Positions 33,799-42,831 are shown, counted from the first letter of the stretch. The stretch: DNA of 64,000 nt from Paenibacillus_AA sp045062745 (GCF_045062745.1 NZ_JBJGED010000006.1:186001-250000), one strand, 5' to 3'. Notes: generated from the letters alone by a model not told the origin. Translations and numbers: made by a program.

Positions 33799-35991
33799 AT
33801 GCTAATGTGGGATAAGCCGGAGGTTATCGAAGGGTCTACCGTATATCGCGACCATGCGGACGAGACCACCTATTATGTGCTGCCGAGCCAGCCGAGGTTC
33901 CGGATCGACGACAATGGGCACCCGGTGTTCAAATTCATCAAGTACCGCTTCCCGATCGACCGGGCCGACGGCAAGAAAGGCGGCGGGTTCCTCATCGCCG
34001 ACGTGGAGTTCGTAGTCCCCGAGGACAAATTGGACAAAACGAAAGCGATCCTCCAGGAGCGGTACGAACAGGTCTGGAAGAACAGAGGCCGTCCGCTGCC
34101 GGCGCCTCAGATCAAGATCGGTCAGATGAGCTTCCTCCGCGGTTCGGCGAGCATCACCGTGCTGGACAGCGCGGGCGCCTTCGTAGAGAAGATCGTCAGC
34201 CCCGGCGCGCCATCGCTGTACGGCAAGATGATCACGCCGTTCACCGTCGAGCTGTCGGCAGAAGGTGCAACGATGCTGGAGCAGGCGCTGCAGGACAAGG
34301 GCGGCGTCGTCCAAGTGGCCTATGACATCTGGATGCCGGTCCGGCTGCCGGCGATCACTGCGACCGTGTGGTTCAGCGCCAGTAAATTCATGGAGTTCCA
34401 TCAGGCGATCGACGTCGAGGAGAACTTCTGGTCCGAAGACAGCTACCGGGAGACTCTGACGGAGAGAATGATCGAGAGCAACGCGGGCGGCGTCGACCTG
34501 AACCCCGGCGGAGTGACCGACCAGAAGGTGCTAAGCACCGTGCGCGATTGGGCGTGGAAGAGCCTGGAAGACGCGGTGGCCAAAATGGTACTGGGCGACA
34601 TTCCTCCCGTCGACCCGGCCGCGGCCAGAGCCTGGTACAAGGAGCACGACCTCGAGAACATCAACATCGATGTGGTGACCAGCAAGGCCGTCAGCTTCCG
34701 GCGTACGTACAAGGAAGGCGCGATCATGGAATGGAACCCTTCCCCGCGCGGGACGCTGCCGAACATCACCAGCATGATCGGCCGGGACGGCCAGCCGTTC
34801 AAGTGGAGCGACTATTCCCTCGTCGTGGACCTGAACGATCCGTTCTTCAAGCAGCTGAACGTGACGGCGCGGGCGAACGCGGACTTCGAGAAGCTGCCGC
34901 TCGACAGCATCGAGGTCAAGCTCGAGTACAAGCAAGGCGCCGAGCATCGGGTGCAGGAGATTCCCCTCAGGAAACCGGACGATGTCGGCAAGTTCAGCAC
35001 TTACATCGCGAACGACAACTACAAGTACAAGTACTCGTACCAGGTCAACTACAAGAATGCCTCCGAGCGCTACCAATCGCCCGAGATGGAGAGCGATGAG
35101 CAGCACCTGACGATCAATGTCGGCGATACCGGGATTCTGGCGGTCGAGCTCGCACAGGGCGATCTGAACTTCAATCAGGTGCAGGAAGCGTTGGTCACCC
35201 TGCAGTACGAGGACCGGGCGAACGGCGTGAACCCGATCGAGCAAGTGTTCAAGCTGGACCGGGACCATCTAGAGCATCGCTGGGTGCAAGTGATTTTCCA
35301 GCCGCGCCGGAATCCGTATCAGTACCAGGTCAAGTACTTCATGGCGGACGGCAAAGAGTTCTTGAGCAGCTGGCAGTCGAGCGGGTCGCCGAAGCTGTTC
35401 ATCGACGATCCGTTCAGCGCGAGCAAGACGGTCAACATCCGCGGCTTCGGAGACTTCGACACGCGTATCGATACGATCTTCGTCGACATGCAGTACCGTG
35501 ACGAGACGAACAACTACACCCAGACGCATTCGGTCGCGTTGACCCGGGAGAGTACGTTCGAGGATTGGACGTTTCCGGTTATTGCCGAGGCAGGGGGCAA
35601 GGTCACTTACTCCGCGAATATTCGCTTCAAGGACGGGACGGTGACACAGATCCCCGAGACGGCCGCCGAGCAAGGTACGATCATGCTGGGCGACGCCGTC
35701 CTGTACCAGGAGATCGAGGTCATGCCGGACTTGGTGGACTTCGAGCAAGTGAAGCTGCTTAAGGTGACGCTGCATTATAAGGACGAAGTGAACGGCGTGG
35801 AAGAGTCCGGGGATTTGGTATTCAAAAAAGGCGCGGCCAACACGATGAAGTGGAGCTTCCCGTACAAGGACAAAACCAAACGAAGCTACGATTGGAGCGC
35901 GTCCTACTTCATGGCCGACGGATCGGTGAAAAAGGTCCCCGTCACCCCAAGCTCGGAAAAGACGCTCGTATTGCCCGAAAAGCCCGCCTAG
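33799..35991 (+). CDS. Caspase-operon protein 4 (DHAD/YYLP paralogue)
   Basis: A 730-residue protein and the clearest member of the family. It has the N-terminal motif VYRDHADETTYYVLPSQP (about 15-32), GGGFLIADVEF (about 60), APSLYGKMITPFTVELSAEG and ATMLEQAL (about 133-158), a VVDLNDPFF block (about 344-352) and three tandem units of about 95 residues at the C-terminus, each opening with a V/I-x-V...Y-R/K/E-D strand and closing near YFMADG or RFKDG. The units look like immunoglobulin-like sandwiches. No enzyme motif. AAGGAGGT lies eight bases before the ATG. Similarity to proteins 5 and 6 is plain by eye along most of the length. Confidence 0.85.
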   Translation: MLMWDKPEVIEGSTVYRDHADETTYYVLPSQPRFRIDDNGHPVFKFIKYRFPIDRADGKKGGGFLIADVEFVVPEDKLDKTKAILQERYEQVWKNRGRPLPAPQIKIGQMSFLRGSASITVLDSAGAFVEKIVSPGAPSLYGKMITPFTVELSAEGATMLEQALQDKGGVVQVAYDIWMPVRLPAITATVWFSASKFMEFHQAIDVEENFWSEDSYRETLTERMIESNAGGVDLNPGGVTDQKVLSTVRDWAWKSLEDAVAKMVLGDIPPVDPAAARAWYKEHDLENINIDVVTSKAVSFRRTYKEGAIMEWNPSPRGTLPNITSMIGRDGQPFKWSDYSLVVDLNDPFFKQLNVTARANADFEKLPLDSIEVKLEYKQGAEHRVQEIPLRKPDDVGKFSTYIANDNYKYKYSYQVNYKNASERYQSPEMESDEQHLTINVGDTGILAVELAQGDLNFNQVQEALVTLQYEDRANGVNPIEQVFKLDRDHLEHRWVQVIFQPRRNPYQYQVKYFMADGKEFLSSWQSSGSPKLFIDDPFSASKTVNIRGFGDFDTRIDTIFVDMQYRDETNNYTQTHSVALTRESTFEDWTFPVIAEAGGKVTYSANIRFKDGTVTQIPETAAEQGTIMLGDAVLYQEIEVMPDLVDFEQVKLLKVTLHYKDEVNGVEESGDLVFKKGAANTMKWSFPYKDKTKRSYDWSASYFMADGSVKKVPVTPSSEKTLVLPEKPA

Positions 35992-36004
35992 GAGGTGAAT
36001 CCGG

Positions 36005-38323
36005 ATGCTCTACCTTGCCCCGCCCTTTCACATCATCAATCAAGTCACTGTGTTCCGTGACCATGCAGATCCGCTGCAGTGGTACTACTTGCCCGGGCCG
36101 CCCCGGCTGACGCAGATCCGGGACACCGCCACCGGGGTGCTCGTCCCTCAGCTGCAAGTCATCGAGTTTCGCGGCTCGGCCGGAACCGGCGGCTTTCTCA
36201 ATTTTGACGTCAATCTGGGGATCGACCAGGCGGCGCTCGACGAGATCCGCGACGAGATCAAGCGGCTGGAGAATCTCCGCAATCCGCCCCGGCTCGCGCC
36301 GGTCCCGCTGGTCGACGGAACGGTCAAGATGATGCTGTTCGACCAGCAGACGAGCGATGCTCCTGCCGGACCAAGTCCCGGTCCTGGTCCAAGCCCCAGC
36401 CCGGGTCCAAGCCCGACCGATCCGGCCGCTGCCGGACCGAAGTTCGTGCTGAAGCTTAGTCACAATGCCAAACCTTCGCTCTACAGCGACAACCAGGCGG
36501 CCTTCTCGTGCCGGCTCACCGAGGACGGGGTGAAGGTGCTCCGCAAGGCGCTGCAAGGAGAGATGTCGCCCATCGGCATCGTCTACTCGCTCGACTACTT
36601 GGCGCTCCGCCCCGCCTACTCCGTCCGGCTGAACATCGACTGGGACCGGGTGCAATCGCAGTTCGAGGAGACGTTCGGCACCGACTCGATTTTTTACCAG
36701 TCCCAAATCACCGAAGCGATCGATAAGCTGATCGACAACCGCACGATCGTACTCGAGGTCGACACCTTCGTCCCCGAAGGCGAGGATTCGGAGCTGATGG
36801 CCCGCCGCGATCAAGCGGTGGACGAAGTACGCGATATGCTCACCAACGAATTTTTCGAGCCGAGCCTGAACCCGGTCCAGCCCGAGGAGGACACCTGGGA
36901 CAAAATCGAGCATTTGGCCAAAACTTCGTCCGCGCTGGCCGTGACCGGGGGTTGGGGCGCTCTTGTCGGCTTCTCATACCGCAAGATCGACCGTCAGCGC
37001 ATCGACCGCAAACGGCTGGACTTCAATATCCGGGAACGCACGACGGTCAAGAAAACGGTGTATCCCCAAGGTCACTTGAGCGGCTTGTTTAAGGTCCTGC
37101 GCGAACCTGGGGTGGATCTGAACCGCTTCATCCTGCAGGTGGATCTCGACGATCCCTGGTTTACGAAGCGGAAGCTTCATGTGATCTCGCGGGCCGATTG
37201 CGCGGCCGATCAAATCGCCTCGATCCATGTGCACCTGGACTACGGCGGGCAGACGAAGAGCGCGGTGCTCGACGCCACCGTGAAAACCGCGGACATCGAG
37301 TGGAACAGCCTCCTCGACGGCGGGGCGATGCGCCAGGACGTGAGCGTGCGATACACGGTGAACTTCAAGGATCAAGACGGCACGGAACGGCCGGTGACAC
37401 TGCAGTCGACCGCCACGACGGAGAACGGCGAATATGTGGAGATCAACCCCCGTGAGCTCTACTCCATCGTGCCGATCCCGGTCCAAGCCTTGAACTTCCC
37501 CTGGGACCGCTATTCGCATGTCGAGGTGCAACTGCAGTACACCGACCCGGAGCACGGGATTCGGCTGGCGGACAGTTATATCTTGAAGCAAGAAGATGCG
37601 ACTGAGACGGTCTGGAGGATGTTCGTCTTGAATCCGGCCCTCACCCGGTTCCGGTATAAGCTGATCTATCGGGCGGTCGACCACCGGGATGTCGAGATGC
37701 CCTGGGTCGAAACCGACGACGAGCGGCTTACGATCCGGGACCCGTTCCCGCAGAAGCGGACGCTCGAGATCGTGCCGGTGTTCGACTGGACGAAGGTCGA
37801 CCGCGCGTTCGTGGACGTCTCGTACGAGGACCCGGCTCATGATGTCGTGCAGGAGGCCTCCTACGAATTCAACAGCGCCGCCACCGCCACTCAGAATTTC
37901 CTGGTCGCGCTGAAGGACCCCGATCGGAGGCTGGTCGGTTACCGGATTACGGTGATCCATAAGGACGGGACGGTGGCGGATATTCCGCAGTCGTTCACGC
38001 TTCAGCGGCGGATCACGATTCGCGAGGACATGCGGGGCCATAAGATCGTCGCCTTCCGTCCGGAGCTGGGCGACTTCGCCGGCCTGAAGCTCCGCGATGT
38101 GGTCGTGAAGGCCAAGTACGAGGACACCGAGCACGGCTTGAAATTCGAAGACGAGTTTACGCTCAAGTCCGGGAAAGACCAGGCGCATTTCGAATACGAC
38201 TTTGCCGTCGGGAGCCCTACGTCCTACCGCTATCAGATCATCCGCCGCTATACGAACGGGCTCAGCAAGACGATCGACTGGAAACTAAGCGATGAAGACG
38301 AGGTTGTCCTGCCGCTCCGGTAG
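36005..38323 (+). CDS. Caspase-operon protein 5 (DHAD/YYLP paralogue)
   Basis: A 772-residue paralogue of proteins 4 and 6. It has VFRDHADPLQWYYLPGPPRL (about 16-35), GGFLNFDVNL (about 60), a Pro/Gly/Ser-rich linker (about 118-143), KPSLYSDNQAAFSCRLTEDG (about 155-174), YLALRPAYSVRLNIDWD (about 198), VDLDDPWF (about 379) and a set of beta units with VDVSYEDPAHD and VVKAKYEDTEHG. An extra helical insert precedes the VDLDDP block. It starts 13 bases after protein 4 with AGGAGGT. The shared body implies a common fold and perhaps a hetero-oligomer; that is inference. Confidence 0.85.
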   Translation: MLYLAPPFHIINQVTVFRDHADPLQWYYLPGPPRLTQIRDTATGVLVPQLQVIEFRGSAGTGGFLNFDVNLGIDQAALDEIRDEIKRLENLRNPPRLAPVPLVDGTVKMMLFDQQTSDAPAGPSPGPGPSPSPGPSPTDPAAAGPKFVLKLSHNAKPSLYSDNQAAFSCRLTEDGVKVLRKALQGEMSPIGIVYSLDYLALRPAYSVRLNIDWDRVQSQFEETFGTDSIFYQSQITEAIDKLIDNRTIVLEVDTFVPEGEDSELMARRDQAVDEVRDMLTNEFFEPSLNPVQPEEDTWDKIEHLAKTSSALAVTGGWGALVGFSYRKIDRQRIDRKRLDFNIRERTTVKKTVYPQGHLSGLFKVLREPGVDLNRFILQVDLDDPWFTKRKLHVISRADCAADQIASIHVHLDYGGQTKSAVLDATVKTADIEWNSLLDGGAMRQDVSVRYTVNFKDQDGTERPVTLQSTATTENGEYVEINPRELYSIVPIPVQALNFPWDRYSHVEVQLQYTDPEHGIRLADSYILKQEDATETVWRMFVLNPALTRFRYKLIYRAVDHRDVEMPWVETDDERLTIRDPFPQKRTLEIVPVFDWTKVDRAFVDVSYEDPAHDVVQEASYEFNSAATATQNFLVALKDPDRRLVGYRITVIHKDGTVADIPQSFTLQRRITIREDMRGHKIVAFRPELGDFAGLKLRDVVVKAKYEDTEHGLKFEDEFTLKSGKDQAHFEYDFAVGSPTSYRYQIIRRYTNGLSKTIDWKLSDEDEVVLPLR

Positions 38324-38354
38324 ATGACCGCGGAATCAAGGAAGGAGGCAACGC

Positions 38355-40622
38355 ATGTTACTATTGGGCAGCCGTACGATTACAGTCGAGGGGATTACGA
38401 TCTTCCCCGACCACGCCGACCCCAGCCAATTCTGGTACTTGCCGGGCCCGGTCCAGCTCGCCCGGCGCAACGGGCAGGCGGCCTTCACGTTTATCAAGTA
38501 CAAACCGGCGGCCGTCGCCGCCGGGGCTAAGGGCGGCGGCTTCTTGATGTTCGAGGTCAACCTGCAGCTCGACCCCGATCTGGAGCGCCGCATTCTATCG
38601 AAGCTGCGGTCCCTTACGAAGGAACGGCCCAAGCTGGCCGCCGTCCCGTTCGACGAGGGCACCGTCCAGTGCGTCGCGCTCAATCTGCAGGGCTCGGGCG
38701 GGAGCGCCGCCACGGAGCCGGCCGGCCCCGGGTCGTTCCATGCCGTCGAGAAAATCCTGGGCGCGTCGGTCCCTTCGCTTCACGGCGAGAACACCGCGGC
38801 GTTCAGCCTGACGCTCAGCCAGGAAGGGGCGACGATCCTGGAGAAGGCGTTCGCCCAAGGCACCGAGCCGGTCGGCGTGATCTACGACCTCAAGTTCACC
38901 GGGATGCGCCCGGCGCTGAACGTCGAGATCACCGCCGATCTGGAGCGTGTGTACAATCAATTGAGCGCGGGTCTGGAAGCGCAAGTGTACTTCGTTCGCG
39001 CCGGGATTGACGCCGCGTTCGAGAAGCTGGTACAGGACGGCGCCATCAAGATCAAGGTGATCGACTTCACCGGCGAAGAGGATGAGAAGGAGAAGGAGCG
39101 CTGGGCGCTCGACTTCTTCAAGGAGAACTTGCTCCGGCAGTGGTTCGAACCGACGCTGACGCCCGGTCAGGTCGCGGGCGGCGCCGTTCAGCCGGAGCCG
39201 CTCGATCAAGTGCTGCGGCGCGGCAACGAGCTGCGCCCGCCTGCGACCCCGGCGCCGCCGCGGCCCGACGCCACGCCCGCTACGCCGGCATCCGGGACTC
39301 CGGCCGCGGCCCCGGCCCGACCGCCGGTCAGCCCGACGGCGGCCACCGGGCACGGCGAATCGGCGGACGGCCACAACCCGCAGCCTCCGGCGACACCCCC
39401 CGCGGCCGGCGTGAGCCCGACCGAGAGCACCGGCTTCCCGGCGGCATCCAGCGTCCCGCAGCCGCCTGCCGCCGTCGGCGTGAACGTCCCGCCGTCCCGG
39501 GCCGCCAACCTGCCGGCCGGCGTGGCCTCCGCTCCCGGCGGTATCGCGAGCCCGGCGCTCGTGTCGTTCAAGCTGCGGTTCGTCCACCAGGAGGAGCGCA
39601 AGCATATCAAGCTTGTCTACGACCGCTCCGAGGCGACCCAGCGCACTTATGCCCCGCAAGGGTTCTTCGGCCTGCTGGTCGCCGACTTGGAGAAGGGCAA
39701 GCATTTCGTGGAAGTCGACCTCGACGACCCGTTCTTCCGCGTGTTCACGATCCAGGCGGAGACGCAGATCGACTTTGACCGCATCGGGCTCAACTCGATC
39801 GATCTTGCCCTGAACTATGGGGATCCTGCCGATCCCGCCACATTGAAGCATAAAGATTTCAAGTTCGACAAGGCTCATATCGGTTCCCAGACGTACGAGG
39901 TGTTCATGAACAACCGGATGGATACCGATTACGCCTATTCCGTTCAATACCACTTCAATCCCCAGTCGGATTGGGTCGGCAGCCAGCATAGCTACAGCCT
40001 GCCTACCCGCCGGACCGAGGACCGGACGCTGCTGCTCAATCCGTTCGACAGCCTTGGGTTCCTGGAGATTCAAGTGAGGCCGGCAAGCGTCGATTGGGGT
40101 GTCGTCGACTCGATCGACGTCCACCTGGCCTATCAGCCTCCTGGTGGCGCAGAGCAGACCAAGCACTTGGTGTTGACGCAGAGCTCGGACGTGCAAACAT
40201 GGAAGCTCCGGCTGGACGACCGGACCGCCCGGAGCTACACGTACCGGTTCGTTCATCATCTGAAGGACGGGACGACCCGCGACACGGAGCCGGTGACGAG
40301 CCAGGCTGCGCTGATCCCGGTGGACGATCCGTTCCCCGGCGCGATCCAGGTCGAGTTCATCCCGCTGTTCGAGAGCGCGAAGGTCAAGATGGTGTACATC
40401 GACGTGGAGTACGAGGACACCGAGAACCAGTATCGCCGCGAGGAGCGGTTGAAGCTGATGGGCAACCAGGCCGATTCGGTTCAGCTCAACCTCGCCCTGC
40501 TCAATCCGGCGCTCAAGACGTACCGCTATCGATACACCTTTATCGGCACCGACAATTCGATGCACCGCGGGCCGTTCGTCGAAACCGCCGAAACGCTGAT
40601 CCCGGTAGAGGAAGCCCCGTAA
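38355..40622 (+). CDS. Caspase-operon protein 6 (DHAD/YYLP paralogue)
   Basis: A 755-residue paralogue: IFPDHADPSQFWYLPGPVQL (about 16-35), GGGFLMFEVNL (about 60), VPSLHGENTAAFSLTLSQEG (about 138-157), GMRPALNVEITADLERV (about 184), then a 100-residue Pro/Ala-rich linker (about 295-395), RTYAPQGFFGLLV, VDLDDPFF (about 456) and two or three C-terminal beta units (DVHLAYQPPGG, DVEYEDTENQ). The linker sits where protein 5 has a different insert. GGAAGGAGG precedes the ATG, 31 bases after protein 5. Confidence 0.85.
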   Translation: MLLLGSRTITVEGITIFPDHADPSQFWYLPGPVQLARRNGQAAFTFIKYKPAAVAAGAKGGGFLMFEVNLQLDPDLERRILSKLRSLTKERPKLAAVPFDEGTVQCVALNLQGSGGSAATEPAGPGSFHAVEKILGASVPSLHGENTAAFSLTLSQEGATILEKAFAQGTEPVGVIYDLKFTGMRPALNVEITADLERVYNQLSAGLEAQVYFVRAGIDAAFEKLVQDGAIKIKVIDFTGEEDEKEKERWALDFFKENLLRQWFEPTLTPGQVAGGAVQPEPLDQVLRRGNELRPPATPAPPRPDATPATPASGTPAAAPARPPVSPTAATGHGESADGHNPQPPATPPAAGVSPTESTGFPAASSVPQPPAAVGVNVPPSRAANLPAGVASAPGGIASPALVSFKLRFVHQEERKHIKLVYDRSEATQRTYAPQGFFGLLVADLEKGKHFVEVDLDDPFFRVFTIQAETQIDFDRIGLNSIDLALNYGDPADPATLKHKDFKFDKAHIGSQTYEVFMNNRMDTDYAYSVQYHFNPQSDWVGSQHSYSLPTRRTEDRTLLLNPFDSLGFLEIQVRPASVDWGVVDSIDVHLAYQPPGGAEQTKHLVLTQSSDVQTWKLRLDDRTARSYTYRFVHHLKDGTTRDTEPVTSQAALIPVDDPFPGAIQVEFIPLFESAKVKMVYIDVEYEDTENQYRREERLKLMGNQADSVQLNLALLNPALKTYRYRYTFIGTDNSMHRGPFVETAETLIPVEEAP

Positions 40623-40688
40623 GTCCGTCCGGTCCTAACGATCCGGTATTCTGATCCGTAATCCAGTCCAGTTCGAGGAGGAACCTCC

Positions 40689-41564
40689 ATGACCAAACGA
40701 GCCGTTGTCGTCGGCATTAACAATTACTCTGTTCAGGGTTTCGACAACCTGAGAGGCTGCGTGCGCGACGCCCAGGCCATGTATCACCTGCTCGTCGACG
40801 CCTTCCTGTTCGATCCGAGCCAAGTGTGGCTCTATACCGATAGTACCGCAACCTCGTCCAACATCCGCCAGGCGATCCGCTACATGCTGTCGATCTCCGA
40901 GCCGGGCGACGTCGCCTGCTTCTATTATGCCGGGCACGGCGGCCTGCATCCGATCGGCGGCGGCGCCAGCTACCAGACGATCATTCCGTATTCCGGGCCG
41001 TTCATCACGGACTGGGACTTGGCCGCCGCGGCCGAGAGTCTCCAGCCTTCGGTCGTGAACTTCACGATCATTCTCGACAGCTGCCACTCCGGCGGCATGC
41101 ACGAGGAGACCGAGCATCCGGCCGCCATCCGGTCCATCCGGTATGCGAACGAATTCATCCAGAGCCTCATCTCCACGCTGAAAAAGGTCATTCCCTTCGG
41201 CACTACAGTCCCGACTCCTCAGGCGTACAACAACAATGTCAGCCAAGTGAGCCAGGCGAGCAGCGGCCTGCTAACCATGAGCGAAGACCAGAATCAGCTG
41301 TTCATTCCATTGGCCAAATCGACCTTGTTCGCCGCCTGCCGGTGGAACGAGTATGCCGGCGAGACGCCAAGCCACGGCTACTTCACCCAAGCGTTCCTGG
41401 ACTTGGTCAACCAAAGCAATTTCCTGATCGACCACCGCACCTTCCATCAGCGGCTCGTCGATCGAGTCCACCAGCTGGGCGGGCCGAGCCAGACACCACA
41501 GATTCGGGGTCAGCAGAACCGGATGGAGGAAGACTTCCTGATGGGATGGCGAGATTGCCGTTAG
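40689..41564 (+). CDS. Caspase-like (C14) cysteine peptidase
   Basis: A 291-residue peptidase of the metacaspase-like C14 family. The p20-like fold is visible: it opens with KRAVVVGINNY, has VRDAQAMYHLL, then the catalytic His in YYAGHGG (about 80) and the catalytic Cys in LDSCHSGG (about 129). A glycine-rich insert follows the His. The C-terminal part includes CRWNEYAGE and the FTQAFLDLV helix. Metacaspases cut after Arg/Lys, true caspases after Asp; the specificity pocket cannot be assigned here. No signal peptide, no death-fold or sensor domain. It lies between the paralogue genes and the repeat protein; the next gene overlaps its end by 19 bases. It probably processes one of its operon neighbours. 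Confidence 0.9.
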   Translation: MTKRAVVVGINNYSVQGFDNLRGCVRDAQAMYHLLVDAFLFDPSQVWLYTDSTATSSNIRQAIRYMLSISEPGDVACFYYAGHGGLHPIGGGASYQTIIPYSGPFITDWDLAAAAESLQPSVVNFTIILDSCHSGGMHEETEHPAAIRSIRYANEFIQSLISTLKKVIPFGTTVPTPQAYNNNVSQVSQASSGLLTMSEDQNQLFIPLAKSTLFAACRWNEYAGETPSHGYFTQAFLDLVNQSNFLIDHRTFHQRLVDRVHQLGGPSQTPQIRGQQNRMEEDFLMGWRDCR

Positions 41565-42739
41565 AGCAGGTGTGGGATTGGGCGAGGGATCCGGCGAGGG
41601 ATCAAACAGTGGATCGTACGATGGATCGGGAGTTGGATCAGCCTATGGACCTGGCGCAGGACCGGGTGCTGGATGAGCCCACGAACCTGATGCAGGACCG
41701 GCTGCTGGCCCCGTCCCTGGAACCGGCTCTGGACGCGACGTTGGAATCGGCCCTGGATATGGCGCTCAATCAGTATCATCGCGAGTCGCCCCTCCCGGCA
41801 GCTCGGGCCGCAGCCTCGCTGGAGCGGCTGCTGGCCGGCGTCTTGGCCACGTCCTGGCCCGAGGTCGCCTGGCGGTTCAGTCCGCTGACCGGCGACGGCT
41901 ATCCGGTCGAGCTCGGGTTCACCTCGACCGGCGAGGCCATCCGCTATACGGTCGAGTGCGCGGGGCCGCTCGGCGAGCCGGCCTGCCGCCTCGACCGCGC
42001 TCTGGACGCCGTCGCCGACCTGGCGGGCGGAGATCGCAACGGCGACCCGCTGCGGCATCTGGACCCGCATCTCGACCGTCTGCGGCATGTGCAGTCGGCG
42101 GGGCGGCTCGACTACGGCGCTTGGATCAGCGGCAGGCATGGCCCGGATGGCGACGCCTTCAAGCTGTACGCCGAAGTGCCGCAAGGCGGCCCCCCCGCCG
42201 CGGACGACTGGGTCCGGGACGCGGTGGGCCACTGGCCGCTGCTGACCACCCGCTCCCCGATCCTGCGCATGATCGGCCTCGATGCCGGGACCGGCCGCCT
42301 CGAATTATATTTCCGCGCCGACGGCCTCGAGCCGTGGGAGGTTTACCGGTTGATGGGGCTCGTCGGCCTGGCGGAGCAGGCGGGCGACCTGCTCGAGCTG
42401 GTCGAGACGCTCTCCGACCGGCCTGCTGCTCGCCGACTGCCCTTCACGCAGGCCGGCTTCAGCGTGTCGGTCGGCCCGGCGGGGACTCCCGCCGTCTTCT
42501 CCCTGTTCGGCCTGGCCCGGACGGCGATCGGCCCCGACGCCCTCATCCGCCGCCGGCTGCTGGACGTCGCGGGTCGGCTCGGCTGGCCGCTCCGGCACTA
42601 CGCCGCGGTCTCGGCGCCGCTAACCGGGCCGGAGGGCCCGCCCTCGCCGATGCCCGCGCCCACGCGGCACGGCATGCTGTCGATCGTCGCCGCGCCCGGC
42701 CTCCCGCCGCAGCTGCATGTCGGCTTGAGGCCGCCGTGA
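41546..42739 (+). CDS. Caspase-operon protein 8, tetrapeptide-repeat protein
   Basis: A 397-residue protein of unknown family and very high GC content. Residues 11-74 are 16 tandem four-residue units, mostly Asp-x-x-(Leu/Met/Arg/Gln). They are encoded by a 12-bp minisatellite at 41576-41767 and would form a helix with an acidic stripe. The remainder (about 75-397) is Ala/Gly/Arg/Leu-rich with a mixed strand-helix pattern (VELGFTSTGEAIRYTVECAG, WISGRHGPDGDAFKLYAEVP, then two GLxAGTGRLELYFRA-like strands). The ATG at 41546 overlaps the caspase gene; its ribosome binding site is GGAGGAAG some 16 bases upstream, so coupling to the upstream gene is likely. Confidence 0.75.
   Translation: MARLPLEQVWDWARDPARDQTVDRTMDRELDQPMDLAQDRVLDEPTNLMQDRLLAPSLEPALDATLESALDMALNQYHRESPLPAARAAASLERLLAGVLATSWPEVAWRFSPLTGDGYPVELGFTSTGEAIRYTVECAGPLGEPACRLDRALDAVADLAGGDRNGDPLRHLDPHLDRLRHVQSAGRLDYGAWISGRHGPDGDAFKLYAEVPQGGPPAADDWVRDAVGHWPLLTTRSPILRMIGLDAGTGRLELYFRADGLEPWEVYRLMGLVGLAEQAGDLLELVETLSDRPAARRLPFTQAGFSVSVGPAGTPAVFSLFGLARTAIGPDALIRRRLLDVAGRLGWPLRHYAAVSAPLTGPEGPPSPMPAPTRHGMLSIVAAPGLPPQLHVGLRPP
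41576..41767 (+). repeat. 12-bp coding minisatellite (16 units)
   Basis: Sixteen contiguous 12-bp units in frame. Most begin GAT or GAC and many end TG. They give Asp-x-x-x tetrapeptides; later units drift to Ala, Glu and Asn at the first position. Confidence 0.85.
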
Positions 42740-42764
42740 TCTCGGCCGGCCGATGTTAGCCTGC

Positions 42765-42810
42765 AACAGAAAACCCCTGACCGGACGCCAGATGCGTCCT
42801 GCCAGGGGTC
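42765..42810 (-). terminator. Terminator between the caspase operon and ydjO; repeat copy 2
   Basis: Strong hairpin with a TTTTCTGTT tail on the leftward strand, near-identical to 28720-28765. It ends the ydjO-like gene and probably also the operon arriving from the left. Confidence 0.85.
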
Positions 42811-42831
42811 ATTTTGTCGCTGCAACCACTT

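Noticed and set aside
38595..40565. 656-codon leftward open frame opposite caspase-operon protein 6
   Set aside because: Antisense to a paralogue with conserved blocks; composition (His, Arg, Gly rich) is that of a shadow frame.
41576..41767. 12-bp repeat as a CRISPR array
   Set aside because: Units are contiguous without spacers, in frame, and inside a coding gene.
28720..42810. Flanking repeats as ends of an insertion sequence or transposon
   Set aside because: The repeats are terminator hairpins, no transposase or integrase gene lies between them and no target duplication is visible.
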